This document shows positions 54,111 through 64,000 of a stretch of DNA of 64,000 bases, piece by piece (within the stretch, counting starts at the first letter, position 1; each line of letters begins with the position of its first letter). Made by a program: the position numbers and the translations under genes. The stretch is taken from contig NZ_CAAHFN010000052.1 in the NCBI RefSeq assembly GCF_900961225.1, forward strand, positions 18,904 to 82,903, given 5' to 3'. The notes beneath the pieces were generated by a model. It did no database searches and was not told the DNA's origin. It saw only the letters and a list, made by a program, of their open reading frames with translations. The stretch comes from Modicisalibacter radicis. GTDB taxonomy: Bacteria; Pseudomonadota; Gammaproteobacteria; Pseudomonadales; Halomonadaceae.

Positions 54111-55376
54111 TCAATCCCAGTTCAGCGCACCGCCGACCTGGTATTCGGTGACCCGGGTCTCGAAGAAGTTCTTCTCCTTGCGCAGGTCGATGATCTCGCT
54201 CATCCAGGGGAAGGGGTTCTGGGCGCCGGGGAACTGCTCCTTCAAGCCGATCTGCGCCAGGCGGCGGTTGCAGATGAAGTGCAGGTACTCCTCCATGATC
54301 GCCGCGTTCATGCCCAGCACGCCGCGCGGCATGGTATCGCGGGCGTAGGCGACTTCCAGCTCGGTGCCTTCGAGGATCATCTGGGTGACCTCGTCCTGGA
54401 ACTCGGGCGTCCACAGGTGGGGGTTCTCGATCTTGATCTGGTTGATCATGTCGACGCCGAAGTTCAGGTGCATCGACTCGTCGCGCAGGATGTACTGGAA
54501 CTGCTCGGCGACGCCGGTCATCTTGTTGCGCCGGCCCATCGACAGGATCTGGCTGAAGCCGCAATAGAAGAAGATGCCTTCGGTGACGCTGTAGAAGGCG
54601 ATCAGGTTGCGCAGCAGTTCCTGGTCGGTCTCCGGAGTGCCGGTCTGGAAGTCGGGGCGCGACAGCGACTGGGTATGCTTGAGGCTCCAGGCGGCCTTGG
54701 CGGCGACCGAGGGCACCTCGCGGTACATGTTGAAGACTTCGCCTTCGTCCATGCCCAGCGATTCCACGCAGTACTGGTAGGCGTGGGTGTGGATCGCTTC
54801 CTCGAAGGCCTGGCGCAGCAGGTACTGGCGGCATTCGGGGTTGGTGATCAGCCGGTAGACCGCTAGCACCAGGTTGTTGGCGACCAGCGAATCGGCGGTG
54901 GAGAAGTAGCCCAGGCTGCGCTCGACGATGCGCCGCTCGTCGGCGGTCAGGCCGTCGTTGCTCTTCCACAGCGCGATGTCCGCGTTCATGTTGATCTCTT
55001 GCGGCATCCAGTGGTTGGCGGAGCCGTCGAGATACTTCTGCCAGGCCCAGTCGTACTTGAAGGGCACCAGCTGGTTGAGGTCGGCGCGGGCGTTGATCAT
55101 GGTCTTGTCGTCGACCTCGATACGCGCCGCGCCCATCTCGAGCTCTTCCAGGCCGGCGGCGACGTCGAGCTCTTCCAGCGATTTCCTGGCGCGGGCCAGG
55201 CGCTCATTGTCGCCGACCTGATAGCGGCTGGCGCTCTCCGCGACGGCGTCCTGCGCGGCCGGCTCCGGTGCTGCCGGTGCCGGCTTCGGTGCGGCCGGCT
55301 TCGGCGCGGCCGGCTGCGGCTTGGCCTGTTCGGCGGCGGGCGTATCGTCTTCGTGGAATTCGTCCCAGTTCAACAT
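54111..55376 (-). CDS. nrdB: Ribonucleoside-diphosphate reductase class Ia beta subunit NrdB
   Basis: 421-residue radical-generating subunit. Residues about 13-50 form an Ala/Pro/Lys-rich extension ([19 protein letters not shown]), absent from E. coli NrdB. The core has iron ligands in [35 protein letters not shown] (with the candidate radical Tyr) and [16 protein letters not shown]. The C-terminus ([10 protein letters not shown]) is the tail that binds NrdA. It is downstream of nrdA across a tandem repeat. Confidence 0.95.
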   Translation of the reverse strand: MLNWDEFHEDDTPAAEQAKPQPAAPKPAAPKPAPAAPEPAAQDAVAESASRYQVGDNERLARARKSLEELDVAAGLEELEMGAARIEVDDKTMINARADLNQLVPFKYDWAWQKYLDGSANHWMPQEINMNADIALWKSNDGLTADERRIVERSLGYFSTADSLVANNLVLAVYRLITNPECRQYLLRQAFEEAIHTHAYQYCVESLGMDEGEVFNMYREVPSVAAKAAWSLKHTQSLSRPDFQTGTPETDQELLRNLIAFYSVTEGIFFYCGFSQILSMGRRNKMTGVAEQFQYILRDESMHLNFGVDMINQIKIENPHLWTPEFQDEVTQMILEGTELEVAYARDTMPRGVLGMNAAIMEEYLHFICNRRLAQIGLKEQFPGAQNPFPWMSEIIDLRKEKNFFETRVTEYQVGGALNWD

Positions 55377-55439
55377 ATGGCTGTCCTGTTCTTTCGCTGG
55401 CGGCGTCAGGGCATGACGCCGGTGGCTAGACTGTGTGCG

Positions 55440-55537
55440 CTACGAGCTACGAGCTACGAGCTACGAGCTACGAGCTACGAGCTACGAGCTACGAGCTACG
55501 AGCTACGAGCTACGAGCTACGAGCTACGAGCTACGAG
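55440..55537. repeat. Tandem heptanucleotide repeat, 14 perfect copies of CTACGAG
   Basis: 98 bp of uninterrupted 7-bp units in the 190-bp nrdA-nrdB gap. No imperfect copies are seen, so the tract is young or unstable and probably variable in length. All six frames avoid or encode trivial peptides (YELRATS on the plus strand). On the nrd mRNA it would be a repeated CUCGUAG leader before the nrdB ribosome-binding site. Confidence 0.95.
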
Positions 55538-55566
55538 CGGCTCGCTGCCCGAAGCTCGTGGCCGGG

Positions 55567-58506
<2,940 letters not shown>

Positions 58507-58627
58507 GATGCCGGGTTCCGTTAGTGAGGTATGAAATGAAAACGCTGTCCATGGTGCTTGGGGCCAAAAAGGCGGCCGATTCAGCGCGTTAAGGACCATT
58601 GACAGGGTTTTGCTGAGTTGCTAGATG

Positions 58628-58674
58628 GCACAGCATGTTGTGGTCATGGCGTGCACGAGCACAAGATAATGTGG
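58628..58674 (-). promoter_or_regulatory. Pair of NrdR-box-like operators upstream of nrdA
   Basis: Box 1 GCACAGCATGTTGTGG (58628-58643) and box 2 GCACAAGATAATGTGG (58659-58674) are both near-palindromes CACA-n6-TGTG. They are separated by 15 bp (31 bp centre to centre), the arrangement reported for NrdR sites. Box 2 overlaps a possible -10 (TTATCT on the minus strand). TTACCCACA on the minus strand (58710-58702) resembles a DnaA box. Confidence 0.65.
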
Positions 58675-58860
58675 CTTTTGGTCAGCGGCAAGTGAACAAC
58701 TTGTGGGTAACTTGTGACTCTTTGGCCTGGGGTCAACGCTGCTTTCGTCAGGCCGCATGGTTGTGGGTTTCGCGGCGTTGAAGAATTTTTTCGATCGCTG
58801 CATCGGGTCAGCGGATCGGATCAGACCTGCGCGGCGTTCGAGCAGAGTCATGCAGGCGTG
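58675..58860. other. Intergenic region 5' of nrdA and 3' of the lacI-type gene
   Basis: About 190 bp between the NrdR-like boxes and the stop of the LacI-type regulator. No gene is recognised. It probably contains nrdA promoter elements; no clear terminator for the regulator was found. Confidence 0.35.
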
Positions 58861-59895
58861 TCATGCGCTTTCACCCACACACAGTTCAAAGCCGACATCG
58901 TGGACCGACGGCTTGACTGCCTTCCCCTCGATGCGCGCGATGACCTGCTCCGCGGCAATGCGGCCTATGGCCTCGCGCGGCGACACGATCGTCGTCAATC
59001 GGGGGGTGATGTGCTGGCCGAAGGGCAGCCCGGTGAAACCGGCAATGGCAACGTCGTCGGGTATGCGGATGCCGGCCCGGCTGGCATGCAGGATGGCGCC
59101 CACGGCCAGGGTGTCGTCGGCACAGTGAATGGCCTCGGTGCCCGGTCGCTGTCTCACCACGTGGCGAAATGCCTCGGCGCCGATTTCCAGCGCGCTGGCC
59201 TCGGGCCATTCCTCCAGTGGCGCTTCCAGGCCATGTTCCTGCAACAGGTCGCGATGGCCCTCGTAGCGCAGGCGGGCGCGGTAGTTGCCGTCCATCTGCG
59301 CACCGGCATACACGATGCGCCGGTAGCCCTGATCGATCAGATGCTGTGCCATGCAGCGTCCGGCAGCGTAGTGCGAGAGCCCCACGTTGAGATCGATGCC
59401 CTGGCCGAGTTCCATGATCTCCATGACCGGCTTCTGCCAGCGCTTGAGCATGGCGGTGCAGGCCGCGTCGTGACGCAGCCCGGTGGTCACCAGGGCGGAG
59501 GAGGACCAGCCGAGGAAGGTCTGCACCAGTTCGTATTCGCGGCGCATGTCGTACTCGGTATTGCCGAGCAGGATCTGGTAGCCGTGTTTCTCGAAGGTGG
59601 TCTGCAGGCCCTGGATGACCTCGATGAACACCACGTTGGACAATGACGGCACGATCACCGCAATGAAGCGCGAACTGGCCGAGGCCAGGCTGCCGGCGAG
59701 CATGTTGCGCACATAGCCGACCCGTTCGATGGCGGCCTCGACACGCTCGCGGGTGGCCGGGCGCACGCTGTCGGGCGAGTTGAGCACGCGCGACACGGTG
59801 ATCGTGGACACCCCCGATTCGCGGGCGACGTCGGCCAGGGTGGGGTTGTCCGCCCCGCGCCGCTTGCGACGTTCCGGCGGTTCTGAATTAGACAT
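58861..59895 (-). CDS. LacI-family (GntR/IdnR-like) transcriptional regulator
   Basis: 344-residue regulator. The HTH is at about residues 19-40 (TLADVARESGVSTITVSRVLNSPDSVRPATRERV), then a hinge helix (NMLAGSLASASSRFIAVIVPSL) and a periplasmic-binding-like domain ending SVHDVGFELCVGESA. ATG 59895 follows GGGAGCG. It is divergent from the threonate/erythronate operon, with a perfect palindromic operator in the gap. It is therefore the likely repressor, relieved by a four-carbon sugar acid or a pathway intermediate. Confidence 0.92.
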   Translation of the reverse strand: MSNSEPPERRKRRGADNPTLADVARESGVSTITVSRVLNSPDSVRPATRERVEAAIERVGYVRNMLAGSLASASSRFIAVIVPSLSNVVFIEVIQGLQTTFEKHGYQILLGNTEYDMRREYELVQTFLGWSSSALVTTGLRHDAACTAMLKRWQKPVMEIMELGQGIDLNVGLSHYAAGRCMAQHLIDQGYRRIVYAGAQMDGNYRARLRYEGHRDLLQEHGLEAPLEEWPEASALEIGAEAFRHVVRQRPGTEAIHCADDTLAVGAILHASRAGIRIPDDVAIAGFTGLPFGQHITPRLTTIVSPREAIGRIAAEQVIARIEGKAVKPSVHDVGFELCVGESA

Positions 59896-59949
59896 TGGTC
59901 GCGCTCCCGTTCCCATCGCTTGCGTGTTCTGAGAGGGTAATCTAAACCA

Positions 59950-59967
59950 GATGTTAGCGCTAACATC
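59950..59967. promoter_or_regulatory. LacI-family operator, 18-bp perfect palindrome
   Basis: GATGTTAGCGCTAACATC is self-complementary and contains the TGTTAnCGnTAACA-like core of gluconate-type LacI repressors. It lies between the divergent regulator and ltnD. Confidence 0.8.
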
Positions 59968-60016
59968 CAGGGCGATACAGCGACAACGACGACAAGGTGG
60001 AACACAGGAGACGCCA

Positions 60017-60952
60017 ATGGCTGAGCGCGCCACGAACGCTGCAACGATAGGAGTCATCGGCCTGGGAGCCATGGGGTTGGGCACGGCCACGGCTCTGCTC
60101 GACGCCGGGCTTGAGGTGGTCGGCTGCGATATCAGCGATGTCGCCCGGCAGGCCTTCGAGTCGCGGGGCGGCACCAGCGTGGCCACGCCGGCCGAACTGG
60201 CCGGGCAATGTGGCGTCGTGTTGCTGGTCGTGGTCAATGCCGAGCAAGTCGAGTCGGTACTGTTCGGCGAGACGGGGATGGTGGATCGGCTGGCGCCGGG
60301 CAGCCTGGTGATGCAGTGCGCCACGGTGGCGCCGAGCTACGCCAGGGCGCTCGGCGAACGGCTCGATGCCGCCGGGCTGCTGATGCTCGATGCGCCGATC
60401 AGCGGCGGGGCGGCCAAGGCACGCCAGGGACGTCTGTCGGTAATGTCGTCGGGTAGTGAGGCGGCCTATGCCAAGGCCGGACCAGTCCTGGAGGCCATGG
60501 CCGAGACGGTCCATCGCCTGGGCGATGCGCCCGGTGCCGGCTCCAGCGTCAAGCTGGTCAACCAGCTACTGGCGGGGGTGCATGTCGCCGCCGCCGCCGA
60601 GGCCATGGCGCTGGGCATCCGCATGGGCATCGATCCCGATACCCTCTACCAGGTCATCACCCAGTCGGCGGGCAATTCCTGGATGTTCGAGAATCGCGTA
60701 CCGCACATCCTCGAGGGCGACTACACGCCGCTCTCCGCCGTGGATATCTTCGTCAAGGATCTCAACATCGTGCACCAGACCGGGCGCGAACTGACCTTTT
60801 CCATGCCGGTGGCGGCCAGCGCACTGCAACAGTTCACCGCCGCCAGCGGTGCCGGGTTCGGACGCGAGGACGACTCGGCGGTCGTCAAGGTCTACCAGCG
60901 CCTGTCGGGGATCGCGCTGCCTGCAGCCAATGACGAGGAGGCAGAGGCATGA
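60017..60952 (+). CDS. ltnD: L-threonate dehydrogenase (beta-hydroxyacid dehydrogenase family)
   Basis: 311-residue enzyme: Rossmann GVIGLGAMGLGTATALL (12-28), substrate motif DAPISGGAAKARQGRL, catalytic Lys in SSVKLVNQLLAGVHVA, and the C-terminal VDIFVKDLNIV. It matches LtnD-type dehydrogenases that oxidise L-threonate at C2 to 2-oxo-tetronate with NAD+. CAGGAG precedes ATG 60017. The next gene, otnK, overlaps by four bases (ATGA). Confidence 0.88.
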   Translation: MAERATNAATIGVIGLGAMGLGTATALLDAGLEVVGCDISDVARQAFESRGGTSVATPAELAGQCGVVLLVVVNAEQVESVLFGETGMVDRLAPGSLVMQCATVAPSYARALGERLDAAGLLMLDAPISGGAAKARQGRLSVMSSGSEAAYAKAGPVLEAMAETVHRLGDAPGAGSSVKLVNQLLAGVHVAAAAEAMALGIRMGIDPDTLYQVITQSAGNSWMFENRVPHILEGDYTPLSAVDIFVKDLNIVHQTGRELTFSMPVAASALQQFTAASGAGFGREDDSAVVKVYQRLSGIALPAANDEEAEA

Positions 60953-62244
60953 GTATCGTGCTCGGTGCCATCGCCGACGACTTCACCGGCGCGACGGACC
61001 TGGCCAACAACCTGGTGCGGGCCGGCATGCGCTGCATCCAGACCATCGGCGTGCCCGACCATGACCTGGACGCCGATGACGTCGATGCGGTGGTGGTGGC
61101 GCTCAAGTCGCGCTCCTGCCCCGCGGAGCAGGCCGTGAACGATTCGCTCTCGGCACTGGCCTGGCTGCAGGCGCAGGGCGCGCGCCAGCTCTTCTTCAAG
61201 TACTGCTCGACGTTCGACTCCACGCCGGCCGGCAATATCGGCCCGGTCGCCGATGCCCTGATCGATCGCCTCGGCGCTTCGCAGACGGTGATGGTGCCGG
61301 CGTTTCCGATCAACGGGCGCAGCGTCTACCAGGGCCACCTGTTCGTCGACGATCGGCTGCTCAACGACAGCGGCATGCAGCATCACCCCTTGACCCCCAT
61401 GCGCGACGCCGACCTGGTGCGCGTGCTGGCCCGGCAGACGCCGCATCCGGTCGGTTTGCTCGCCCATGCCACCCTGGCCCAGGGCACCGAGGCCGCCCAG
61501 GCGCGCCTGGCCGAGCTGCAGCATGAGGGCATTCGTCACGTGATCTGCGACACCCTCGATGACAACGACCTGAGCGTCCTCGCCGAGACGCTGGCCGACC
61601 TGCCCTTGGTCACCGGCGGGTCGGGGCTGGGCCAGACCCTGCCCGGGGTCTATCGCCAGCGCGGCTGGCTGGCGCCGGTCGATGATGCAGGCCGATTGGA
61701 CGCACCTGACGGAGCGGCCCTGGTGCTGTCGGGCAGTTGTTCAAGGGCCACCCGGGGCCAGGTCGAGCATTTCCTGCACGGCCACGAAGGCTTTGCGTTG
61801 GACCCGCTGGCGCTGGCCGAGGGCGATGCCCAGATCGAGGAGGCGCTGGTGTTTGCCCGCCAACGCCTGAGCGAGACGACGCCGGTGCTGATCCATGCCT
61901 CGGCACCGCCCGAGCGGGTCGAGCAGGCCCAGCAGCGCTTGGGTGCGGCGCAGGCCGGCGAGCTGGTCGAGCGGGCCATGGTCCGGCTGGCCCGAGAACT
62001 GGTCGGCGACGGCGTCGGCCGGCTGGTGGTGGCCGGCGGCGAGACCGCCGGCGCCGTGGTCTCGGCGCTGGGCGTGACCGAGCTGCGCATCGGCGAGCAG
62101 ATCGACCCCGGCGTGCCCTGGACGCAGACTCAAGTGGCCGGGCGCGAGGCGCCGCTGTCGCTGGCGCTCAAGTCCGGCAACTTCGGTGGGGTCGACTTCT
62201 TCACCCGGGCCTTCGCGGTCCTCGGCCCAGGAGCGACGTCATGA
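60949..62244 (+). CDS. otnK: 3-oxo-tetronate kinase OtnK (four-carbon acid sugar kinase, DUF1537)
   Basis: 431-residue kinase. The N-terminal substrate domain has the family start GAIADDFTGATDLANNLVRAGM and FKYCSTFDSTPAGNIGPV. The C-terminal nucleotide domain has VLSGSCSRATRGQVEHF, RLVVAGGETAGAVVSALGV and the conserved LALKSGNFGGVDFF. It phosphorylates 3-oxo-tetronate at O4. It overlaps genes on both sides, which indicates tight coupling. Confidence 0.93.
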   Translation: MSIVLGAIADDFTGATDLANNLVRAGMRCIQTIGVPDHDLDADDVDAVVVALKSRSCPAEQAVNDSLSALAWLQAQGARQLFFKYCSTFDSTPAGNIGPVADALIDRLGASQTVMVPAFPINGRSVYQGHLFVDDRLLNDSGMQHHPLTPMRDADLVRVLARQTPHPVGLLAHATLAQGTEAAQARLAELQHEGIRHVICDTLDDNDLSVLAETLADLPLVTGGSGLGQTLPGVYRQRGWLAPVDDAGRLDAPDGAALVLSGSCSRATRGQVEHFLHGHEGFALDPLALAEGDAQIEEALVFARQRLSETTPVLIHASAPPERVEQAQQRLGAAQAGELVERAMVRLARELVGDGVGRLVVAGGETAGAVVSALGVTELRIGEQIDPGVPWTQTQVAGREAPLSLALKSGNFGGVDFFTRAFAVLGPGATS

Positions 62245-62888
62245 GCCGCCACGACGATAATCTCCTGCGCGAACAGATCGTCACCCATGGCAAGTCGCTG
62301 TTCGACCGCGGCCTGACCATGGGCTCCAGCGGCAACATCAGCGTGCGCCTCGACGATGGCGGCTGGCTGATGACCCCGACCAATGCCTGCCTGGGACGGC
62401 TCGATCCGGCGCGTATCTCGCGGCTCGACCGCGAGGGCCGGCTGCTCGACGGGGACAAGCCCACCAAGGAAAGCTTCCTGCACATGGCGATGTACGCCGA
62501 GCGCCCCCGGTCGCAGGCCATCGTGCACCTGCATTCGACCCATTCGGTGGCGGTGTCGTGTCTGCCAGACATCGACACCCACGACTGCATTCCGCCGCTC
62601 ACCGCCTACTACGTGATGCGCGTCGGCCGGCTGCCGCTGGTGGCGTACCACCTGCCCGGCGATACCGCCCTGGGCGACGCGGTGAAGGGCCTGGCCGGCC
62701 GCCACAGCGCGGTGCTGCTGGCCAATCACGGCCCGGTGGTGGCGGGCAAGTCGCTGGAGGCGGCGGTCTACGCCACCGAGGAGCTCGAGGAAACCGCCAG
62801 GCTGTTCCTGCTGCTGCGCGGCGAGAATCCGCGCTGCCTGACGCCCGAGCAGGTCGCCGAGCTCGAAGCGCGCTTTCCGCGCGATTGA
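62241..62888 (+). CDS. otnC: 3-oxo-tetronate 4-phosphate decarboxylase OtnC (class II aldolase family)
   Basis: 215-residue class II aldolase/adducin-type protein: LTMGSSGNISVRL, the catalytic/metal region HLHSTHSVAVSC (His-x-His) with a further His in ANHGPVVAGKSLEAAVYATEELEE. It decarboxylates 3-oxo-tetronate 4-phosphate to dihydroxyacetone phosphate. CAGGAGCG precedes the ATG, which overlaps the otnK stop. Confidence 0.93.
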   Translation: MSRHDDNLLREQIVTHGKSLFDRGLTMGSSGNISVRLDDGGWLMTPTNACLGRLDPARISRLDREGRLLDGDKPTKESFLHMAMYAERPRSQAIVHLHSTHSVAVSCLPDIDTHDCIPPLTAYYVMRVGRLPLVAYHLPGDTALGDAVKGLAGRHSAVLLANHGPVVAGKSLEAAVYATEELEETARLFLLLRGENPRCLTPEQVAELEARFPRD

Positions 62889-62925
62889 ATCGGCAACCCA
62901 CAACGACACGAGGCAAGACGATTTC

Positions 62926-63720
62926 ATGATCAAGCTGGCCGCCAACCTCAGCATGCTGTTCACCGAGCACGACTTTCTCGAGCGCTTCGCGGTGGCGTCG
63001 AAGGCCGGGTTCCGTGGCGTCGAGTACCTGTTCCCCTACGCCCATGAGCCGCGCGAGCTGCGCGGCGCCCTGGACGACAACGGCCTGCAGCAGGTGCTGT
63101 TCAACCTGCCGCCCGGCGACTGGGACGCGGGCGAGCGCGGCCTGGCCAGCCTGCCGGGGCGCGAGGCCGAGTTTCGCGACAGCGTCAGCGAGGCGCTGCG
63201 CTACGCCGAGGCCCTCGACTGCCCGCGCCTGCATGCCATGGCCGGGCTGCTGCCGGTGGAGGCCGACGAAGCCACCCGCGAAGCGCACCTGACGACCTAT
63301 ATCGACAACCTGCGCCATGCCGCAGGGGAACTGGCCAAGGTCGGGCGGACCCTGCTCATCGAGCCGATCAATACCCACGACATGCCCGGGTACTTCCTCA
63401 ACCGCCAGGCCCAGGCCCGCGAGGTGCTGGACCGGGTCGGCGCCGACAACCTGCGCGTTCAGTTCGATCTCTACCACTGCCAGATGAGCGAGGGAAACCT
63501 GTTCGCCAATCTCGAGGCGCAGTTTCCCTATCTCGGGCACGTGCAGATCGCCGGCGTGCCGGGGCGCCACGAGCCCGATGTCGGCGAAGTGAACTACCCC
63601 GCGGTACTCGAGCGCCTGGCGGCGCTGGGCTACCACGGCTGGGTGGGCTGCGAATACAAGCCGGCGGCGGCAACCGTCGCCGGGCTGGGGTGGGGCGTCG
63701 CCTACGGCCTTCGGGCCTGA
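62926..63720 (+). CDS. otnI: 2-oxo-tetronate isomerase OtnI (hydroxypyruvate isomerase-like)
   Basis: 264-residue TIM-barrel of the xylose-isomerase-like family. MIKLAANLSMLFTEHDFLERFAVASKAGFRGVEYLFPY starts the barrel; metal-site stretches are LLIEPINTHDMPGYFL, VQFDLYHCQMSEG, HVQIAGVPGRHEPDVGEVNY and WVGCEYKPAAAT. It converts 2-oxo-tetronate into 3-oxo-tetronate for OtnK. The gap to otnC is 37 bp. Confidence 0.93.
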   Translation: MIKLAANLSMLFTEHDFLERFAVASKAGFRGVEYLFPYAHEPRELRGALDDNGLQQVLFNLPPGDWDAGERGLASLPGREAEFRDSVSEALRYAEALDCPRLHAMAGLLPVEADEATREAHLTTYIDNLRHAAGELAKVGRTLLIEPINTHDMPGYFLNRQAQAREVLDRVGADNLRVQFDLYHCQMSEGNLFANLEAQFPYLGHVQIAGVPGRHEPDVGEVNYPAVLERLAALGYHGWVGCEYKPAAATVAGLGWGVAYGLRA

Positions 63721-63770
63721 CCGGCCAGGCCTTGAGCATGATGGCGCGACGACAACGATAAGGAGGGACG

Positions 63771-64000
63771 ATGCACGTATTGATCACCGGTGCGGCCGGC
63801 TTTCTCGGCCAGCGCCTGGCGAAGACGCTGCTCGAACGCGGCGAGGTCGACGGCAGGGCCGTGACGCGCCTGACGCTCGTCGACCGGGTCGCTCCGGCGC
63901 CGCCGTCTCACGACACGATCCGGCTCGATTGCCGGGCCATGGACATCACCCGCCCCGGTGCGCTGGACAGCCTGCTCGGCGAACGCCCCGAGGTCATCTA
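63771..64000 (+). CDS. denD: D-erythronate dehydrogenase DenD (partial, runs off right edge)
   Basis: The first 76 codons are present: MHVLITGAAGFLGQRLAKTLLERG with the TGAAGFLG dinucleotide motif of extended SDRs, then LTLVDRVAPAPP and DITRPGALDSLLGERPEVI. AAGGAGGGACG precedes the ATG. Its place after otnI fits DenD, which oxidises D-erythronate to 2-oxo-tetronate. Catalytic Tyr-Lys lies beyond the window. Confidence 0.85.
   Translation, partial: MHVLITGAAGFLGQRLAKTLLERGEVDGRAVTRLTLVDRVAPAPPSHDTIRLDCRAMDITRPGALDSLLGERPEVI

Noticed and set aside
55440..55537. CRISPR-like array
   Set aside because: Units are 7 bp with no spacers and no cas genes nearby; it is a simple tandem repeat.
58702..58710. 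Replication origin suggested by a DnaA-box-like TTACCCACA
   Set aside because: A single, imperfect box without an AT-rich unwinding element or dnaA/parAB neighbours; more likely nrd regulation.

Overview
The window looks like a chromosomal segment of a halophilic gammaproteobacterium of the Halomonas/Chromohalobacter type. The reasons are the mostly GC-rich coding sequence, the monomeric isocitrate dehydrogenase, an NrdA with two ATP-cones, the many TRAP and tripartite tricarboxylate (TTT) carboxylate transporters, and an acinetobacter/pseudomonad-style benzoate-catechol cluster. This is inference from gene content; no rRNA or tRNA gene was seen.

Layout. (1) 1-10.5 kb: a catabolic cluster of visibly lower G+C. 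It holds a ThDP decarboxylase (cut by the left edge), a YtcJ-type amidohydrolase, a LysR regulator, an AbgB-like amidohydrolase, a TRAP transporter (P, Q, M), a cupin and a G3E/CobW-type GTPase. Its substrate is unknown and it is the best candidate here for an undescribed pathway. (2) 10.6-15.8 kb: a GntR regulator and an rraA-tctC-tctB-tctA operon, with the remnant of a second tctA. (3) 16.1-30.2 kb: catR | catBCA-benABCD-nahG-xylC-xylB, a BenE-family paralogue and benE. Benzyl alcohol, benzaldehyde, benzoate and salicylate all run to catechol and then to beta-ketoadipate enol-lactone. (4) 30.2-35.7 kb: a low-GC TRAP transporter, an IS3-type transposase remnant, then an MDR oxidoreductase coupled to an atypical proline-racemase-family protein. 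(5) 35.8-38.6 kb: a coupled glycosyltransferase / DUF2334 deacetylase-like / flippase-like cassette. (6) 38.8-43.1 kb: ampR and a divergent class A beta-lactamase, a DUF2946-PepSY membrane pair, and YnfA.

(7) 43.1-54.0 kb: housekeeping and small genes. These are icd, a CBS-domain protein, a cation/proton antiporter, a periplasmic aspartyl protease-like protein, a lipoprotein, GNAT, a VanX-like dipeptidase, an HxlR regulator with a divergent NAD(P)-binding protein, and a short-form gnd. Pseudogene scraps (an internally deleted zinc alcohol dehydrogenase, a truncated LysR) lie among them. (8) 54.1-58.7 kb: nrdA-nrdB, separated by 14 perfect copies of a heptamer and preceded by a pair of NrdR-box-like sites. 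(9) 58.9-64.0 kb: a LacI-type regulator, an 18-bp palindromic operator, and ltnD-otnK-otnC-otnI-denD (denD cut by the right edge). This encodes L-threonate and D-erythronate catabolism to dihydroxyacetone phosphate.

The common theme is uptake and degradation of organic acids and aromatics by operons that each carry their own regulator. Stop/start overlaps of the ATGA type are frequent and indicate translational coupling. Coordinates include the stop codon. Starts were chosen by Shine-Dalgarno spacing and family length, so they are often internal to the longest open frame.
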